Notes under the pieces: model-generated
What the model saw: the letters and a program-made list of their open reading frames with translations, nothing else
Database searches by the model: none
What the model was told of the DNA's origin: nothing
Position numbers and translations under genes: made by a program
Part shown: piece after piece, positions 24,060-34,962 of the stretch
Position numbering within the stretch: the stretch's first letter is position 1
How the letters are laid out: each line of letters opens with the position of its first letter
Assembly: GCF_021730395.1 (NCBI RefSeq)
Contig: NC_069361.1
Span: forward strand, 73,355,001-73,419,000
Reading direction: 5' to 3'
DNA length: 64,000 bases
From: Mercenaria mercenaria
Lineage: Eukaryota; Mollusca; Bivalvia; Venerida; Veneridae

Positions 24060-24270
24060 TATGGGCGGACGCCGAACTTCAATCTCGTATAAAATTATTT
24101 TGCGTGAACGTATTTTATTTTCCTTTCGTATATTAATTATTTATGATAAATATGATTGAATTATATAAAAAACACTTCAAAAATACCTTTAAATTAAAAA
24201 ATACAGGTGTATTCCGGTTATGCAAAGTGTATTCCGGTTTTTAGGTGGATTCCGGTTTAATGTGTGACCG
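24060..24270 (-). repeat. Right terminal inverted repeat of the 4.06 kb element
   Basis: Reverse complement of 20208-20420, ending GGTTTAATGTGTGACC(G). The adjoining 23885-24060 holds one more diverged end unit ('atttcaatctcgtataaaat'). Confidence 0.9.
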
Positions 24271-24278
24271 TAAATTAG

Positions 24279-24879
24279 CGTTCCTGTGTCGTAAACACAA
24301 TTTTCAATTAATTACGCACCAGTCTATAACGAAGACGTCACCGTCGAGGCGCATAGCGCTGACAGCCGGTAGGTATTGGAGGGGACCTCTGCCCATATAA
24401 GGGGCTTGGGGTTAGGGGGTCTCTCGCCTGGATATTTTTTTAATACAGACTGGTGAGACATCCCCCTCATTATAGGGGGATCAGGGGAGCTCTTCCCCTG
24501 GGAAGTTTTGAAATACAGACATGAAATGGTGGCCTTTGGTGCATTTTGAGTTAATATAATGAGTATAGGTCACTTCTCAGTCAACGAGGTTGGGGAGGGG
24601 GGAGCACGAGCTGGATCCAGGCCTCAAGTCCGTATCTGACTGTCATTAAGACAAGTGAATGGTGAAACAAATTTTACGTTTTTGATATAAATTGGTAGGG
24701 GTGAGTTATGTCAATTTCTGTATTTACTTTATAAATATAAATTTATATAATATTTCTAACCGTAGACATCGATTTCGAATGGTTATGAAGTTTGAGCACA
24801 CAGCGCTTGCTCCTGCCCTAATATCATGTTACTCAAACTCCTGATGGAAAACAACTTGATGTCAACATCTTCGTAAGGG
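24279..24879. other. Non-genic stretch, locally GC-rich
   Basis: 24310-24640 has 'cagtctata', 'tacagactgg' and 'aatacagacatg' phrases and G/C-run-rich lines, perhaps a decayed repeat. No gene is supported. Confidence 0.4.
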
Positions 24880-25060
24880 GAGCGCTGGTCTAGTGGTTAA
24901 GGTGTCGGTCGTAGTTCATAGTTTCAAGCCCAACTGAGGTCACGACCGCATCTTCTCATATATGACACTAGTCGACTTGCTTTTTCAGGAAGCAGACTTG
25001 AGAGTTGGTCAAATAAACTTGAAGCTTTTATCAAAATCGAGTTCAAATAAATTTGTTTTA
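24880..25060 (+). mobile_element. tRNA-derived SINE, second subfamily
   Basis: The A box TGGTCTAGTGGTTA fits the Pol III consensus and 'tagtttcaagccc' lies at the B-box position. The body holds 'gcatcttctcatatatgaca' and 'aggaagcagacttgagag', and the 3' end is A-rich with 'aaataaa'. It does not share the body of the TTAAACCC family. Confidence 0.72.
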
Positions 25061-25912
25061 ACTAACACCTTAGTATATTATGAAAAAAATCAATTACATG
25101 CTTCCCTCAGTTGTTACTGGTAAGATGCGTATCGTAAACAATAAACCCGTTAAGTGCCTCATTTTCTTTACACGCATAATTATGACCCTGGCATTTTGAT
25201 TTATGGTCAATTAAGAATCAAGAGCAGCCACTTTTACCATACCCGGATAGTAACACAACAGATTAAAAAAAAAAAAACATTCATCACTATTTTCTGATTA
25301 TCTTTAGAAATAAAGTTAAGGTTTTATGTTCTACAACAGACAGGCATTTCCCACCACAATTTCAAAGAAACCCGTGGGAAACCGCACGTTTGACCCCAGT
25401 GATTTACATATTTGTGACGTCATTACAATGTAGAGAAATTCCTAAAATGGCGGCCGCTGTTTGAAAACATGACAGAATCACAGCGGTGAAGAAAACGTTT
25501 TTCTTGCAAATTAGAAGCATCTACACTGATTCAAATGGTATTCAATATAAAAAAGGACAATTTATGTTTATTTATTTCTATACAAAATTTTCCGAAATCC
25601 TTGCATGGAGTTGCATTGCACATTCTAATTTCTCCTTCTTATATTGACATTTTTTGACAGGAGTGGCCTATGACGTCAAACATTTGTCTACTATTTCTGA
25701 TAAGGGTTTCCTGGTTTATTAAAAAACGGAATTCCGTTCAATGAACATCTTGCAAACATCACGTGACAGTGAGAGAAAATAACACCAAACATGATCATCA
25801 ATAGAGCCCACACGTATAGGTATCACATAGTATAATGGCATTTTGAAATGTAAACAAACAAAACAATAACATAAAATGAAGTCTGTACACTACCTTTACG
25901 ATGCAGTCAGTG
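25061..25912. other. Non-genic stretch with CRE-like sites
   Basis: No gene. Two TGACGTCA-type sites (near 25416 and 25672) and CACGTG (25762) lie within 350 bp, with 'aaaatggcggccgc' (25447) between. This could be regulatory DNA, but nothing identifies a start site. Confidence 0.3.
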
Positions 25913-25952
25913 ATTCCTCGTTGGCTGAGTGGTTACGGTATTCGTATTATAC

Positions 25953-26192
25953 ATGGCAGTGGCTAGAGAACCTTAATTGGTTTCGTAGACAGCAAACTTA
26001 TTCGTCCGGAACCGGAAGATAATAATATGCATAATACTTACCAAAAGAAACGGAGTGAATTTCAGCAGCTTTATGCATAGAAATAAAATTCCGGTTCCCT
26101 AGCCTATGCACAGTACTTTGGCTAGAGAACCGGTTCTGGACGAATAAGTTCGCTGTCTAGGGAACCGATTCTGGTTCTCTAGCCACTGCCAT
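25953..26192. mobile_element. 240-bp foldback MITE
   Basis: Inverted ends ATGGCAGTGGCTAGAGAACC extend, with few mismatches, for about 70 bp (through 'cttattcgtcc.gaaccgg'). It is flanked on both sides by TATAC (25948-25952, 26193-26197). It is inserted beside a tRNA-like A-box segment ('ggctgagtggttacgg', 25923), probably a SINE remnant. Confidence 0.83.
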
Positions 26193-26197
26193 TATAC

Positions 26198-27368
26198 TTT
26201 TTCGTCAGGAGTTTGTAAAGTAAAATAACAAAGTATCAAGTAATTTGTTTGAACACACTTAAGGCGATTTTTAGAAAAAACAGTGATCAATGACATTAGA
26301 TAGAGATCCAATGCAGAAACAATTCTTGGCCTAAACATGATGGCATTCAGACATTCTTATCTTCGGTAAGTGTATAAAGTTGGTGTTTATAACTTGCAGT
26401 ACTGTTTAAACTGAACTTGACATAAAATGCGCTTCGTGTGCACTAGGCTTAAATATGGTGTCTGGGTTATCCCCAGGCCCTTTCACAATCATTGCAAAAT
26501 CTCGTCGGACTTGTCAGACAAAAATGGCTAGGTCCGAAGTGGAGGGGCATCAGACCGCATGTCTGATACAGTACAGAGCAGGTTAGTTTTTGCTACCACC
26601 AAAGTGTTTTTAACAAGGCTGTTTTCTTATGCACCTGTTCATTTTTCATTATTTCAGGCAAAACATCATAACTACATTGACTAAATAACATCTCTAATTT
26701 TAATTGTTTTTGTTTGCACTTTTCGACATGTTTTTGGTCAGACCAGTTTCCACTCCATCAGACGGGTTATCCTGAGTCATCTCACCACATGTCAGACAAG
26801 TCTTGAAACTATTTCCAGAGCTCCAGATAAGCTGCGTATTTACGCAATTAAAATTGCAGAAAACCCAATTGAATTTATACAGTGTGCATACTGAAATGCA
26901 AGTTAAATTCCTAATACCCAATTCCTTAAAAAATCACTTGGGTATGGCATTTTCCTTATTATTAGAATGGGTACGAGACTTTAACACTAGATTTAACTGA
27001 CTGGTTATACGTTACCGCAGAACAGGTTGCAATTTATCGGAAAAATCACAGGACCATTCAATAGGCCGACCAGTGTAATTTTGACGCTTTGTAAACAATT
27101 TTACGCCCATAAAATGTAAAAGAGGTCACAGAAAAAAAACGTTGCAGCACAAACAAACAAATTAGTGGTGTATTTTGCTGTTAAACAATGACAGTTATCT
27201 GTTTGTGACGATGTAGTGTCACCAATACTGGATGACATCTTTTGGGAGAATGCATATTGCGGTGACCACATTGTTCGGGATACTCTGGATTAACTGATCT
27301 CCGACTGCATTAAAAGTGAAAAAGAAAACAACAGTATGGAACATTCATTACAGTTTTAAATACATTTT
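26198..27368. other. Non-genic stretch
   Basis: Two overlapping short ORFs (26700-27000) have no recognisable domain. No repeat or RNA gene is supported. Confidence 0.45.
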
Positions 27369-27580
27369 TAGCTCACCTGTCACGTAGTGACAGGGTGAGC
27401 TTTTGTGATCGTCCGTCCGTCGTCCATCGACAATTTCTTGTCTGCACGATAGTGGTTTCATTTATGATTTTATTTTAACCAAACTTGCACACAACTTGTA
27501 TCACCATAAGATCTTGGTTCCTTTCTTGAACTGGCAAGATCTCATTGCAGATCCTTCTTTTGTTCTCTTGCAATAGTTTT
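27369..27580 (+). mobile_element. Truncated hairpin-ended element (family A, 5' end)
   Basis: TTTTAGCTCACCTGTCAC with hairpin inner stem TGTCAC/GTGACA, outer stem GCTCACC/GGTGAGC, then (GTCC)n-like repeats. The body stops after about 200 bp, where the next element begins in a T-run. Confidence 0.82.
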
Positions 27581-27581
27581 T

Positions 27582-28965
27582 TTTTAGCTCACCTGGTGAG
27601 CTATTGTGACCACTCAATGTCCGGCGTCCGTCGTGCGTCGTCCGTCGGTCAACATTTCCTAAAAAAATCTTCTTCTTGAAAACCACTGGGCAGAATTACA
27701 CCAAATGTGTGGCCCCCTTTCAAAATTGTTCAAAGAATTGAATTCCATGCAGAACTCTGGTTGCCATGGCAACCGAAAGGAAAAACTTTAAAAATCTTCT
27801 TGTCCAAAACCACAGGGCCTAGGGCTTTGATATCTGGTGTGTAGCATCATCTAGTGGTCCTCTACCAAAATTGTTCGAATTATCCCCCTAGGGTCAAATA
27901 TGGCCCCGCCCCGGGGGTCACATGGTTTATATAGACTTATATAGGGAAAACTTTGAAAATCTTCTTGTACAAAACCACATGGCCTAGGGCTTTGATATTT
28001 GGTATGTAGCATCATCTAGTGGTCCTCAACCAAGATTATTCAAATTATTCCCCTAGGGTCAAATATGGCCCCACCCCGGGGGTTACATGGTTTATATAGA
28101 GTTATATAGGGAAAACTTTGAAAATCTTCTTGTACAAAACCACATGGCCTAGGGCTTTGATATTTGGTATGTAGCATCATCTAGTGGTCCTCAACCAAGA
28201 TTGTTCAAATTATCCCCCTAGGGTCAAATATGGCCCCGCCCCGGGGGTCACATGGTTTATATTGTGTTATATAGGGAAAACTTTGAAAATCTTCTTGTAC
28301 AAAACCACATGGCCTAGTGCTTTGATATTTGGTATGTAGCATCATCTAGTGGTCCTCTACCAAGATTGTTCAAATTATTCCCCTAGGGTCAAATATGGCC
28401 CCGCCCCGGGGGTCGCAAGTTTTACATAGACTTATATAGGAAAAAAAGTTTAAAAATCTTATCTGAAACCACAACTCTTAGACCTTTGATATTTGGTTAA
28501 TAGCATTGTCTTATGGTCCTCAACCAAAATTGTTCCAATTGTACCCCTGGGGTGAAAAAGAGGCCCTGCCCTGGGGGTCCCAAGTTTTATATAGACTTAT
28601 ATAGGAAAAAGCTTTAAAAATCTTCTTGTCAGAAACCATACGACCTAGGCTTTTGATATTTGGTATGATGTATTGTCTAGTAGTCCTCTACCAAAATTGT
28701 TCAAATTATGCCCCTGGGGTTAAAAGAGGCCCCGCCCTAGGGTCACTTAATTATTATGTGAGTTATATAGGAAAAATACTTAAAAAATCATCTGATTCTA
28801 TTTCCAAGACTATTTAATTATAATACCTGATGACCCCAAGTAATATGGTGTCACTTGATTGTGACCTTGACCTACTGACCTACTTTCTTGTTTTTTAAGA
28901 TACAGCCTTGAAATATTGATGACTTACACAGTTTTGCACACAAATCGTAAAACTGAATATCTTAC
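27582..28965 (+). mobile_element. Hairpin-ended element (family A), 165-bp modules
   Basis: Starts TTTTTAGCTCACCTGGTGAGC, the shortest form of the terminal hairpin. CG-rich short repeats lie at 27620-27650. About six modules follow: 'cttcttgtacaaaaccacat' recurs at 27961, 28126 and 28291, exactly 165 bp apart. It ends in a 'gaccttgacctactgacct' segment. Compared with the copy at 10473, the last ~150 bp with the CTCTTGTT end are missing. Confidence 0.85.
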
Positions 28966-29450
28966 CAGCGGGTTATGTTTACAGGTGATAAGATGTATAT
29001 GAAAATTTTTATATTGAAATTTTATAGCCGGGCGCAGCGCCCGACTGAAAGGGCCTTGGGGATAATCCTGGAATAAATGTTGCATTTTAGATCTCGCTTA
29101 ACACGTTTATAAATGACCGAACGTACCTATCGATTGAATGTGCTGCTTTTGAAAATTAGCGATTTGCCAGAAAGAAAGTGTGTATCGTGTCATTTATTTA
29201 TGTGTACATGTAAACAGTGTTTTGTGAAGACCTTATAACTGCGAGATATATCAGGCAAAAGGTTACAAGTAAAAAACATGTAGGCTATGTGAATATTAAC
29301 TGTTAAACAAGGACGACGTGTGCTTTGTTCTTAAATGTCGGACATTCTATGGTGTCTGAGTTTTTACAGATTTACCCTATCACCTAAAGTTACCAAATAG
29401 TGTCATAAATACCAGTTCATCAATAACTAGAAATGTTATTTTTTCTGGAT
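28966..29450. other. Non-genic stretch
   Basis: It includes a short GC palindrome (gccgggcgcagcgcccg, 29027-29043) of the kind also seen at 32476. No gene. Confidence 0.4.
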
Positions 29451-30607
29451 TTTTAGCTCGACTATTCAAAGAATAGTCTAGCTATTCTACTCACCCTGGC
29501 GTCGGCGTCGGCGTCACACCTTGGTTAAGTTTTTGCATGCAAGTACATACAGCCATCAATTAAAGGCATATAGCTTTGAAACTTATTTTTTCTTTTTCTA
29601 GGTCAATTACCAACCTCTCTGGGTCAAGTCCCATAACTCTGACATGTATTTTGAGCAAATTATGCCCCCTTTTGGACTTAGAAAATTTTGGTTAATTTTT
29701 ACATGCAAGTTACTATCTCCAAAACTAATGCAGATATTGATTTGAAACTTCACATGTGTCTTCGGGGTTATAAATCTAGTTGATAGCAGCAAGTGCCATA
29801 ACTCTGACCTTCATTTTGGCCAAATTATGCCCCCTTTTGGACTTAGAAAATTCTGGTTAAAGTTTTGCGTGCAAGTACATACAGCTATTTCTAAAAGGCA
29901 TATAGATTTGAAACTTATTTTTTCTTTTTCTAGATCAATTACCAACCTCACTGGGTCAAGTCCCATAACTCTGACATGTTTTTTGAGCAAATTATGCCCC
30001 CTTTTAGACTTAGAAAATTTTGGTTAAAGTTTTACATGCAAGTTATTATCTCCAAACTAATGCAGATATTGATTTGAAACTTCACGTGTGCCTTCGGGGT
30101 TATAAAACTAGTTGATAGCAGCAAGTCCCATAACTCTGACCTTCATTTTGGCCAAATTATGTCCCCTTTTGGACTTGCAAATTCTGGTTAAAGTTTTGCG
30201 TGCAAGTACATACAGCTATTACTAAAAGGCATATAGATTTGAAACTTATTTTTTCTTTTTCTAGATCAATTACCAACCTCACTGGGTCAAGACCCATAAC
30301 TCTGACATGTATTTTGAGCAAATTATGCCCCCTTTTAGACTTAGAAAATTCTGGTTAAAGTTTTACATGCAAGTTTCTATCTCCAAAACTAATACAGATA
30401 TTGAATTGAAACTTCACATGTGCCTTCGGGGTTATAAAACTAGTTGATAGCAGCAAGTCCCATAACTGATATGCATTTTGGTCAAATTATTCCCCCTTTT
30501 GAACTTAAAACTCTTTTGATATTTAACCTTTTTGGGTAATATTTTCCTGCTTCTGGGACAATATTTCGAATAGTCGAGCTTGGCTGTCTTACGGACAGCT
30601 CTTGTTT
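29451..30607 (+). mobile_element. Hairpin-ended element (family B)
   Basis: Starts TTTTAGCTCGACTATTC, with CG-rich GGCGTCGGCGTCGGCGTC at 29500-29515. The core alternates two modules ('catgcaagtacatacagc' and 'catgcaagttactatctcc'), so the true repeat is a dimer of roughly 300 bp. It ends CGAATAGTCGAGC + GCTGTC/GACAGC hairpin + TCTTGTT. T-runs lie on both sides. Confidence 0.87.
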
Positions 30608-30738
30608 TTTTTCTAAGAGTATTTTATTCTGATAGTAGATACAGAGTAATCTGGTAATCAAGAGACCTGATTGGCTTGAATGTCTCACTGGTAGACAGTC
30701 ACACCATATTATAATCACACAGTATAGTTTCAGCAATT

Positions 30739-32417
30739 TTTTAGCTCACCTGAGCACGAAGTGCTCAAAGGTGAGCTTTAGTGATCACCCTGTGTCCGGC
30801 GTCCGTCGTCGTCCGTCGTCCGTCCGTCCGTCCGTCGTCAACAATTTGACTGTTAACACTCTAGAGGTCACATTTTTGACCCAATCTTAATGAAACTTGG
30901 TCAGAATGTTACCCTCAATAAAATCTTGGACGAGTTCGATATTGGGTCATCTGGGGTCAAAAACTAGGTCATCAGGTCAAATCAAAGGAAAAGCTTGTTA
31001 ACACTCTAGAGGTCACAATTTTGGCCCAATCTTAATGAAACTTGGTCAGGATGTTACCCTCAATAAAATCTTGGACGTGTTCGATATTGGGTCATCTGGG
31101 GTCAAAAACTAGGTCACCAGGTCAAATCAAAGAAAAAGCTTGTTAACACTCTAGAGGTCACATTTTTGGCCCAATCTTAATGAAACTTGGTCAGAATGTT
31201 ACCCTTAATAAAATCTTGGACGAGTTCGATATTTGGTTATCTGGGATCATAAACTAGGTCACCAGGTCAAATCAAAGGAAAAGCTTGTTAACACTGTTGA
31301 AGCCGCATTTATGACTGTATCTTCATGAAACTTGGTCAGATTGTTAATATTGATGATCTTAAGGTCCAGTTTGAATCTGGGTCATGTAGGATAAAAACTA
31401 GGTCACCAAGCCAAATCAAATGAAAAGCTAGTTTACACTAGAGGCCACATTTATGACCATACCTTAATGAAACTTGGTCAAATCTTGATGATCTATAGCT
31501 CAAGTTCAAATCTGGGTTAGGTGGGGTCAAAAACTAGGTCACTAGGTCATATCAAAGGAAAAGCTTGTTAACACTCTAGAGGCCACATTTATGACTATAT
31601 CTTCATGAAACTTAGTCAGAATGTTAAACTTGATGATCTTTAGGGCAATTTTGAATCTGGGTCATGTCGGGTCAAAAACTAGGTCACCGGGTCAAATCAA
31701 AGGAAAAGCTGATTAACACTGTAGAGGCCACGTTTATGACCATATCTTAATGAAACTTGGTCAGAATGTTAATCTTGATAATCTTTAGGTCAAGTTTAAA
31801 TCTGGGTCAGATGGAGTCAAAAACTAGGTCACTAGGTCATATCAAAGGAAAAGCTTGTTAACACTCAAGAGGCCACATTTTTGTATATATCTTCATGAAA
31901 CTTAGTCAGAATGTTAAACTTGATGGTCTTTAGGTCAAGTTCGAATCTGGGTCATGTCGGGTCAAAAACTAGGTCACGGGGGTCAAATAAAAGGAATAGT
32001 TAGTTAACACTTTAGAGGCCACATTTATGACCATATCTTAATGAAACTTGGTCAGAATGTTAATCTTGATGATCTATAGGTCAAGTTTAAATCTGGGTCA
32101 GGTGTGTTAAAAAACTAGGTCACTAGGTCAAATCAAAGGAAAAGCTTGTTAAGACTCTAGAGGCCAGATTTATGACTGTATCTTCATGAAACTTAATCAG
32201 AATGTTAATCTTGATGATCTTTAGGTCAAGTTCGAATCTGGGTCATGTGGGGGCAAAAACTAGGTCACCGGGTCAAATCAAAGGAAAAGCTAGTTAACAC
32301 TTTAGAGGCTACATTTATGACCATATCTTAATGAAACTTGGTCAGAATGTTGATCTTGATGATCTTTAGGTCAATAGGTCAGGTGAGCGATACAGGGCCT
32401 TCATGGCCCTCTTGTTT
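30739..32417 (+). mobile_element. Hairpin-ended element (family A), 142-bp modules, complete
   Basis: Starts TTTTAGCTCACC; terminal hairpin outer stem GCTCACCT/AGGTGAGC, inner GAGCAC/GTGCTC. A (GTCCGTCGTCC)n-like stretch follows at 30796-30838. About ten modules of 142-148 bp each hold 'atgaaacttggtcagaatgt' and 'aaaaactaggtcac'. It ends GGTGAGCGATACA + GGGCC/GGCCC hairpin + CTCTTGTTT. Both ends are present. Confidence 0.9.
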
Positions 32418-32448
32418 CTTTATATAAGTGATACCGAATATGGGACCT

Positions 32449-34345
32449 TAGTGTTTCCTGCAGGCCTTTTTAACATGGCGCAGCGCCATGCCCCGTTTGA
32501 AGTGCTGCCAAGCTGCCCTTCAAACCGCCGGTTTGCGCCACGTGCCCTTCTATTCTATGAAGCTTGTGTATTTATCTTGACAAGTGCCCTTTCAAAACCA
32601 GTCTGGATAGCCAATGTCTGCGGGCCATGTTCCGTGTATTGTACCGTCAATTAGCGGCTGTGATCAACAGGTCGACACGTTGGTGCATCAACCGTGAATG
32701 ACCCTGATTAAGAACTGACAGGATTATGCAATCAATTACTGTTTTATGATAGTTTAATTGGGAACAGTAGATGAAAATTTGTTGTTTTTAGCATGTCGAC
32801 GGTGAAGCTACATGTAGCCTTTTTACGGAAGATATGATTGAAAACAGTCAATTAAACGATAATTATTTTAAAAGATTGTAATCATTTAAAATGTAGATTG
32901 ATTATTGCACATTTTCGATGCGCTAATTAGGTCTTTAAAAATAAAATATTGAAGGTTTGCCGATCGCCGACCAACCCATGAAAATTAACCAGACTCAGAG
33001 TATTTTATATCGATTTTATCTACAAGTTTTATTTTATTCCTTTACGGTTATCATTTATAAAAATAATCAGATAAACGTTTAACCTTTAGAATGATACCAA
33101 ATTCATTAAAATCGACCGATGTCTTGATTTATAATATTACGAAGTCGTACTCCAAAGCACATTCATGACGCGCCGCTGCAGAAGTCGCCGCCATCTTGAA
33201 AATTTGAAATAACGTACATCGGTATGAAAATAACCGTAACTTAACGATTAAGTTATAAAAACTGATCGAGATTTAAATGAATAAACTAAAAATGCAAGGC
33301 CCTAGTTTTGTTTTCGTAAATAATTTGTCAAAATGATTTTATAAACCCCGAAATTTAAGATGAAAATGCATGGCCGCATGCGTCAAGCAAGCCGAAATTT
33401 TGAGTTATTACTCGCAATGAACCATAGGTATTCACATTTATGTTTATATTACTGAATAATGTATGATTAGATGGAAAAAACAGATTCATAGTCAGTCACT
33501 GTATGTATCGCAAAAACTTCCGAGCAACGCGGGAGTGATAAAAATAGTGGCAGACGATCTAATATAGCAAATTTCACAGCATATACTTTTTATGCACCTG
33601 TCAATATTTTATGTACCAACCAGGCTCTAGGGTGGGATTTAGACAAAAAAGGTTGTCCCTAGGGTGGGGATTTAGACAACAAAATTTTTGAAATGTCAAA
33701 TTCCCCCGGGTCGGCCCGCCGCCCCCCTGGGCAGGCAAAATATTGACAGGTGCATTACGTCGCATTCTACTTTCGTTTTCGCATGCCCAAAACACTAGCA
33801 AAATATAACTTTCCGAGTCGATCTGTCGTCTAAATCTTACTGGCAACGAAGAACAATGGGTTTAATCAGCAATATAGGTACAAAGTCATTGATTACATGT
33901 AGATTTGACAAACTGCCTATGCTCTTAACGTAAATCAGTGGTGAAATGATATGATTGACAAAATAAAGTTGGCATTGATAGTTGTTCAATAAAACTTGTT
34001 GCTTATTAATTATCACCTGATATCTGTCTCTGAAAATGCAAGCCAACACTTCATGAGGGTAACAGAATGAGAATGTTTGAAAGTATGAATCATCAGTGTT
34101 ATCTTTGAACAAAAGAAAGGAAAGCACTTTCACAACATGGTAGGCATTATAAAGAATAATACAAAATATATATCCCATAATTATCTGAGATATGAAAGAT
34201 TCTCAAATTCAATGAGAAAATAGTATGAAAAATGACGCCGGCAAGCGTTCTTGGACGAATGCCTTTTCAATGCCAAACCGCGCGTTAAAAGTGCCCTTTT
34301 TCAAGGGAAGCACCATGCCCCTTTAAGAGTCTGCAGGAAACACTA
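32449..34345. mobile_element. 1.9 kb TIR element (TAGTGTTTCCTGCAG ends)
   Basis: TAGTGTTTCCTGCAG at the left pairs with CTGCAGGAAACACTA at the right, and GACCT flanks both sides (32444-32448, 34346-34350). The subterminal regions share 'catg.cccc', 'gtgccctt' and 'ccaaaccg/aaaccgcc' words in opposite directions. No transposase ORF. A 164-bp MITE is nested inside. The end sequence resembles hAT (CAGTGTTTCC), but a 5-bp flank is not the 8 expected, so the family is open. Confidence 0.8.
33592..33755. mobile_element. 164-bp MITE (ATGCACCTGTCAATATTTT ends)
   Basis: Perfect inverted ends of 19 bp (ATGCACCTGTCAATATTTT). The interior has G/C-rich 'tcccccgggtcggcccgcc'. Flanks are AT-rich and no clear target duplication can be assigned. 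Nested in the 1.9 kb element. Confidence 0.87.
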
Positions 34346-34451
34346 GACCTGTTCACAATTGCAGACGGTCTTTCACAATTTTCAAATTGGGTCCACCGGA
34401 CCCATTCACAATTGGTGTGAAAACCTTTACTAAAATTCAAAACCGGAACCT

Positions 34452-34511
34452 CAGGTCAACTGAACACTCTACTAATAGTAGAAAACGTTAGTAGAGCGTT
34501 CAGTTGACCTG
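34452..34511. repeat. Near-perfect hairpin, 24-bp arms
   Basis: Arms 34452-34475 (CAGGTCAACTGAAC...) and 34488-34511 pair with one mismatch across a 12-nt gap. It may be a tiny foldback element. A pre-miRNA-like fold is possible in principle, but nothing else supports that. Confidence 0.85.
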
Positions 34512-34962
34512 ACACGCGAAAATCGAGAAAAACTCATATTTGACCCGCACATAATATGCACTGTGTGTCTGCTTGATTCGCGGTAATTCTCTTTGATGCG
34601 TCACGAGTTTGAAAGTTCTGCCCCTTGTCAATCAAAGTCCCAGTGAACTTCAATATTGTTTGCCGACATAAGCGGAAGTATGGCAGTAGGCAGAGCGTCG
34701 TATATTAATTAGCTACTGACAGATGTCAGTCACGCCACCCGCCGACTGACACGTAGTCATCATCATTGTGTAACAGTTAATTGATAAACAATGCAGAATT
34801 AGATTGTCGTGTTTGTACCTCTTGTTAATTAGCGGTAACAGCTTATGCTGTATTGTTATATTTTTTGCCAATTTAAAATAATTTTTTTGTGTGCTTGATA
34901 CGATTAGATGCTTCAAACCCCACCCACTTTTAGGCAATGTGCAAAATAAGACAACTAAAATA

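Larger units (their letters stand above)
20208..24270. mobile_element. 4.06 kb TIR element with perfect 8-bp target duplication
   Basis: It is flanked by TAAATTAG at 20200-20207 and 24271-24278. The two ends are inverted copies of about 210 bp starting (G/C)GGTCACACATTAAACCGG. They are almost identical apart from an extra 'ccggaatacac' in the left copy. Inside each end are different ~170- to 185-bp tandem arrays. A hairpin-ended element (21627-22918) is nested in the middle; without it the element is about 2.8 kb. I find no transposase or other long ORF, so it is non-autonomous. The 8-bp duplication fits hAT, P or KDZ groups, but the ends do not tell me which. Near-identical ends suggest a young insertion. 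Confidence 0.88.
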
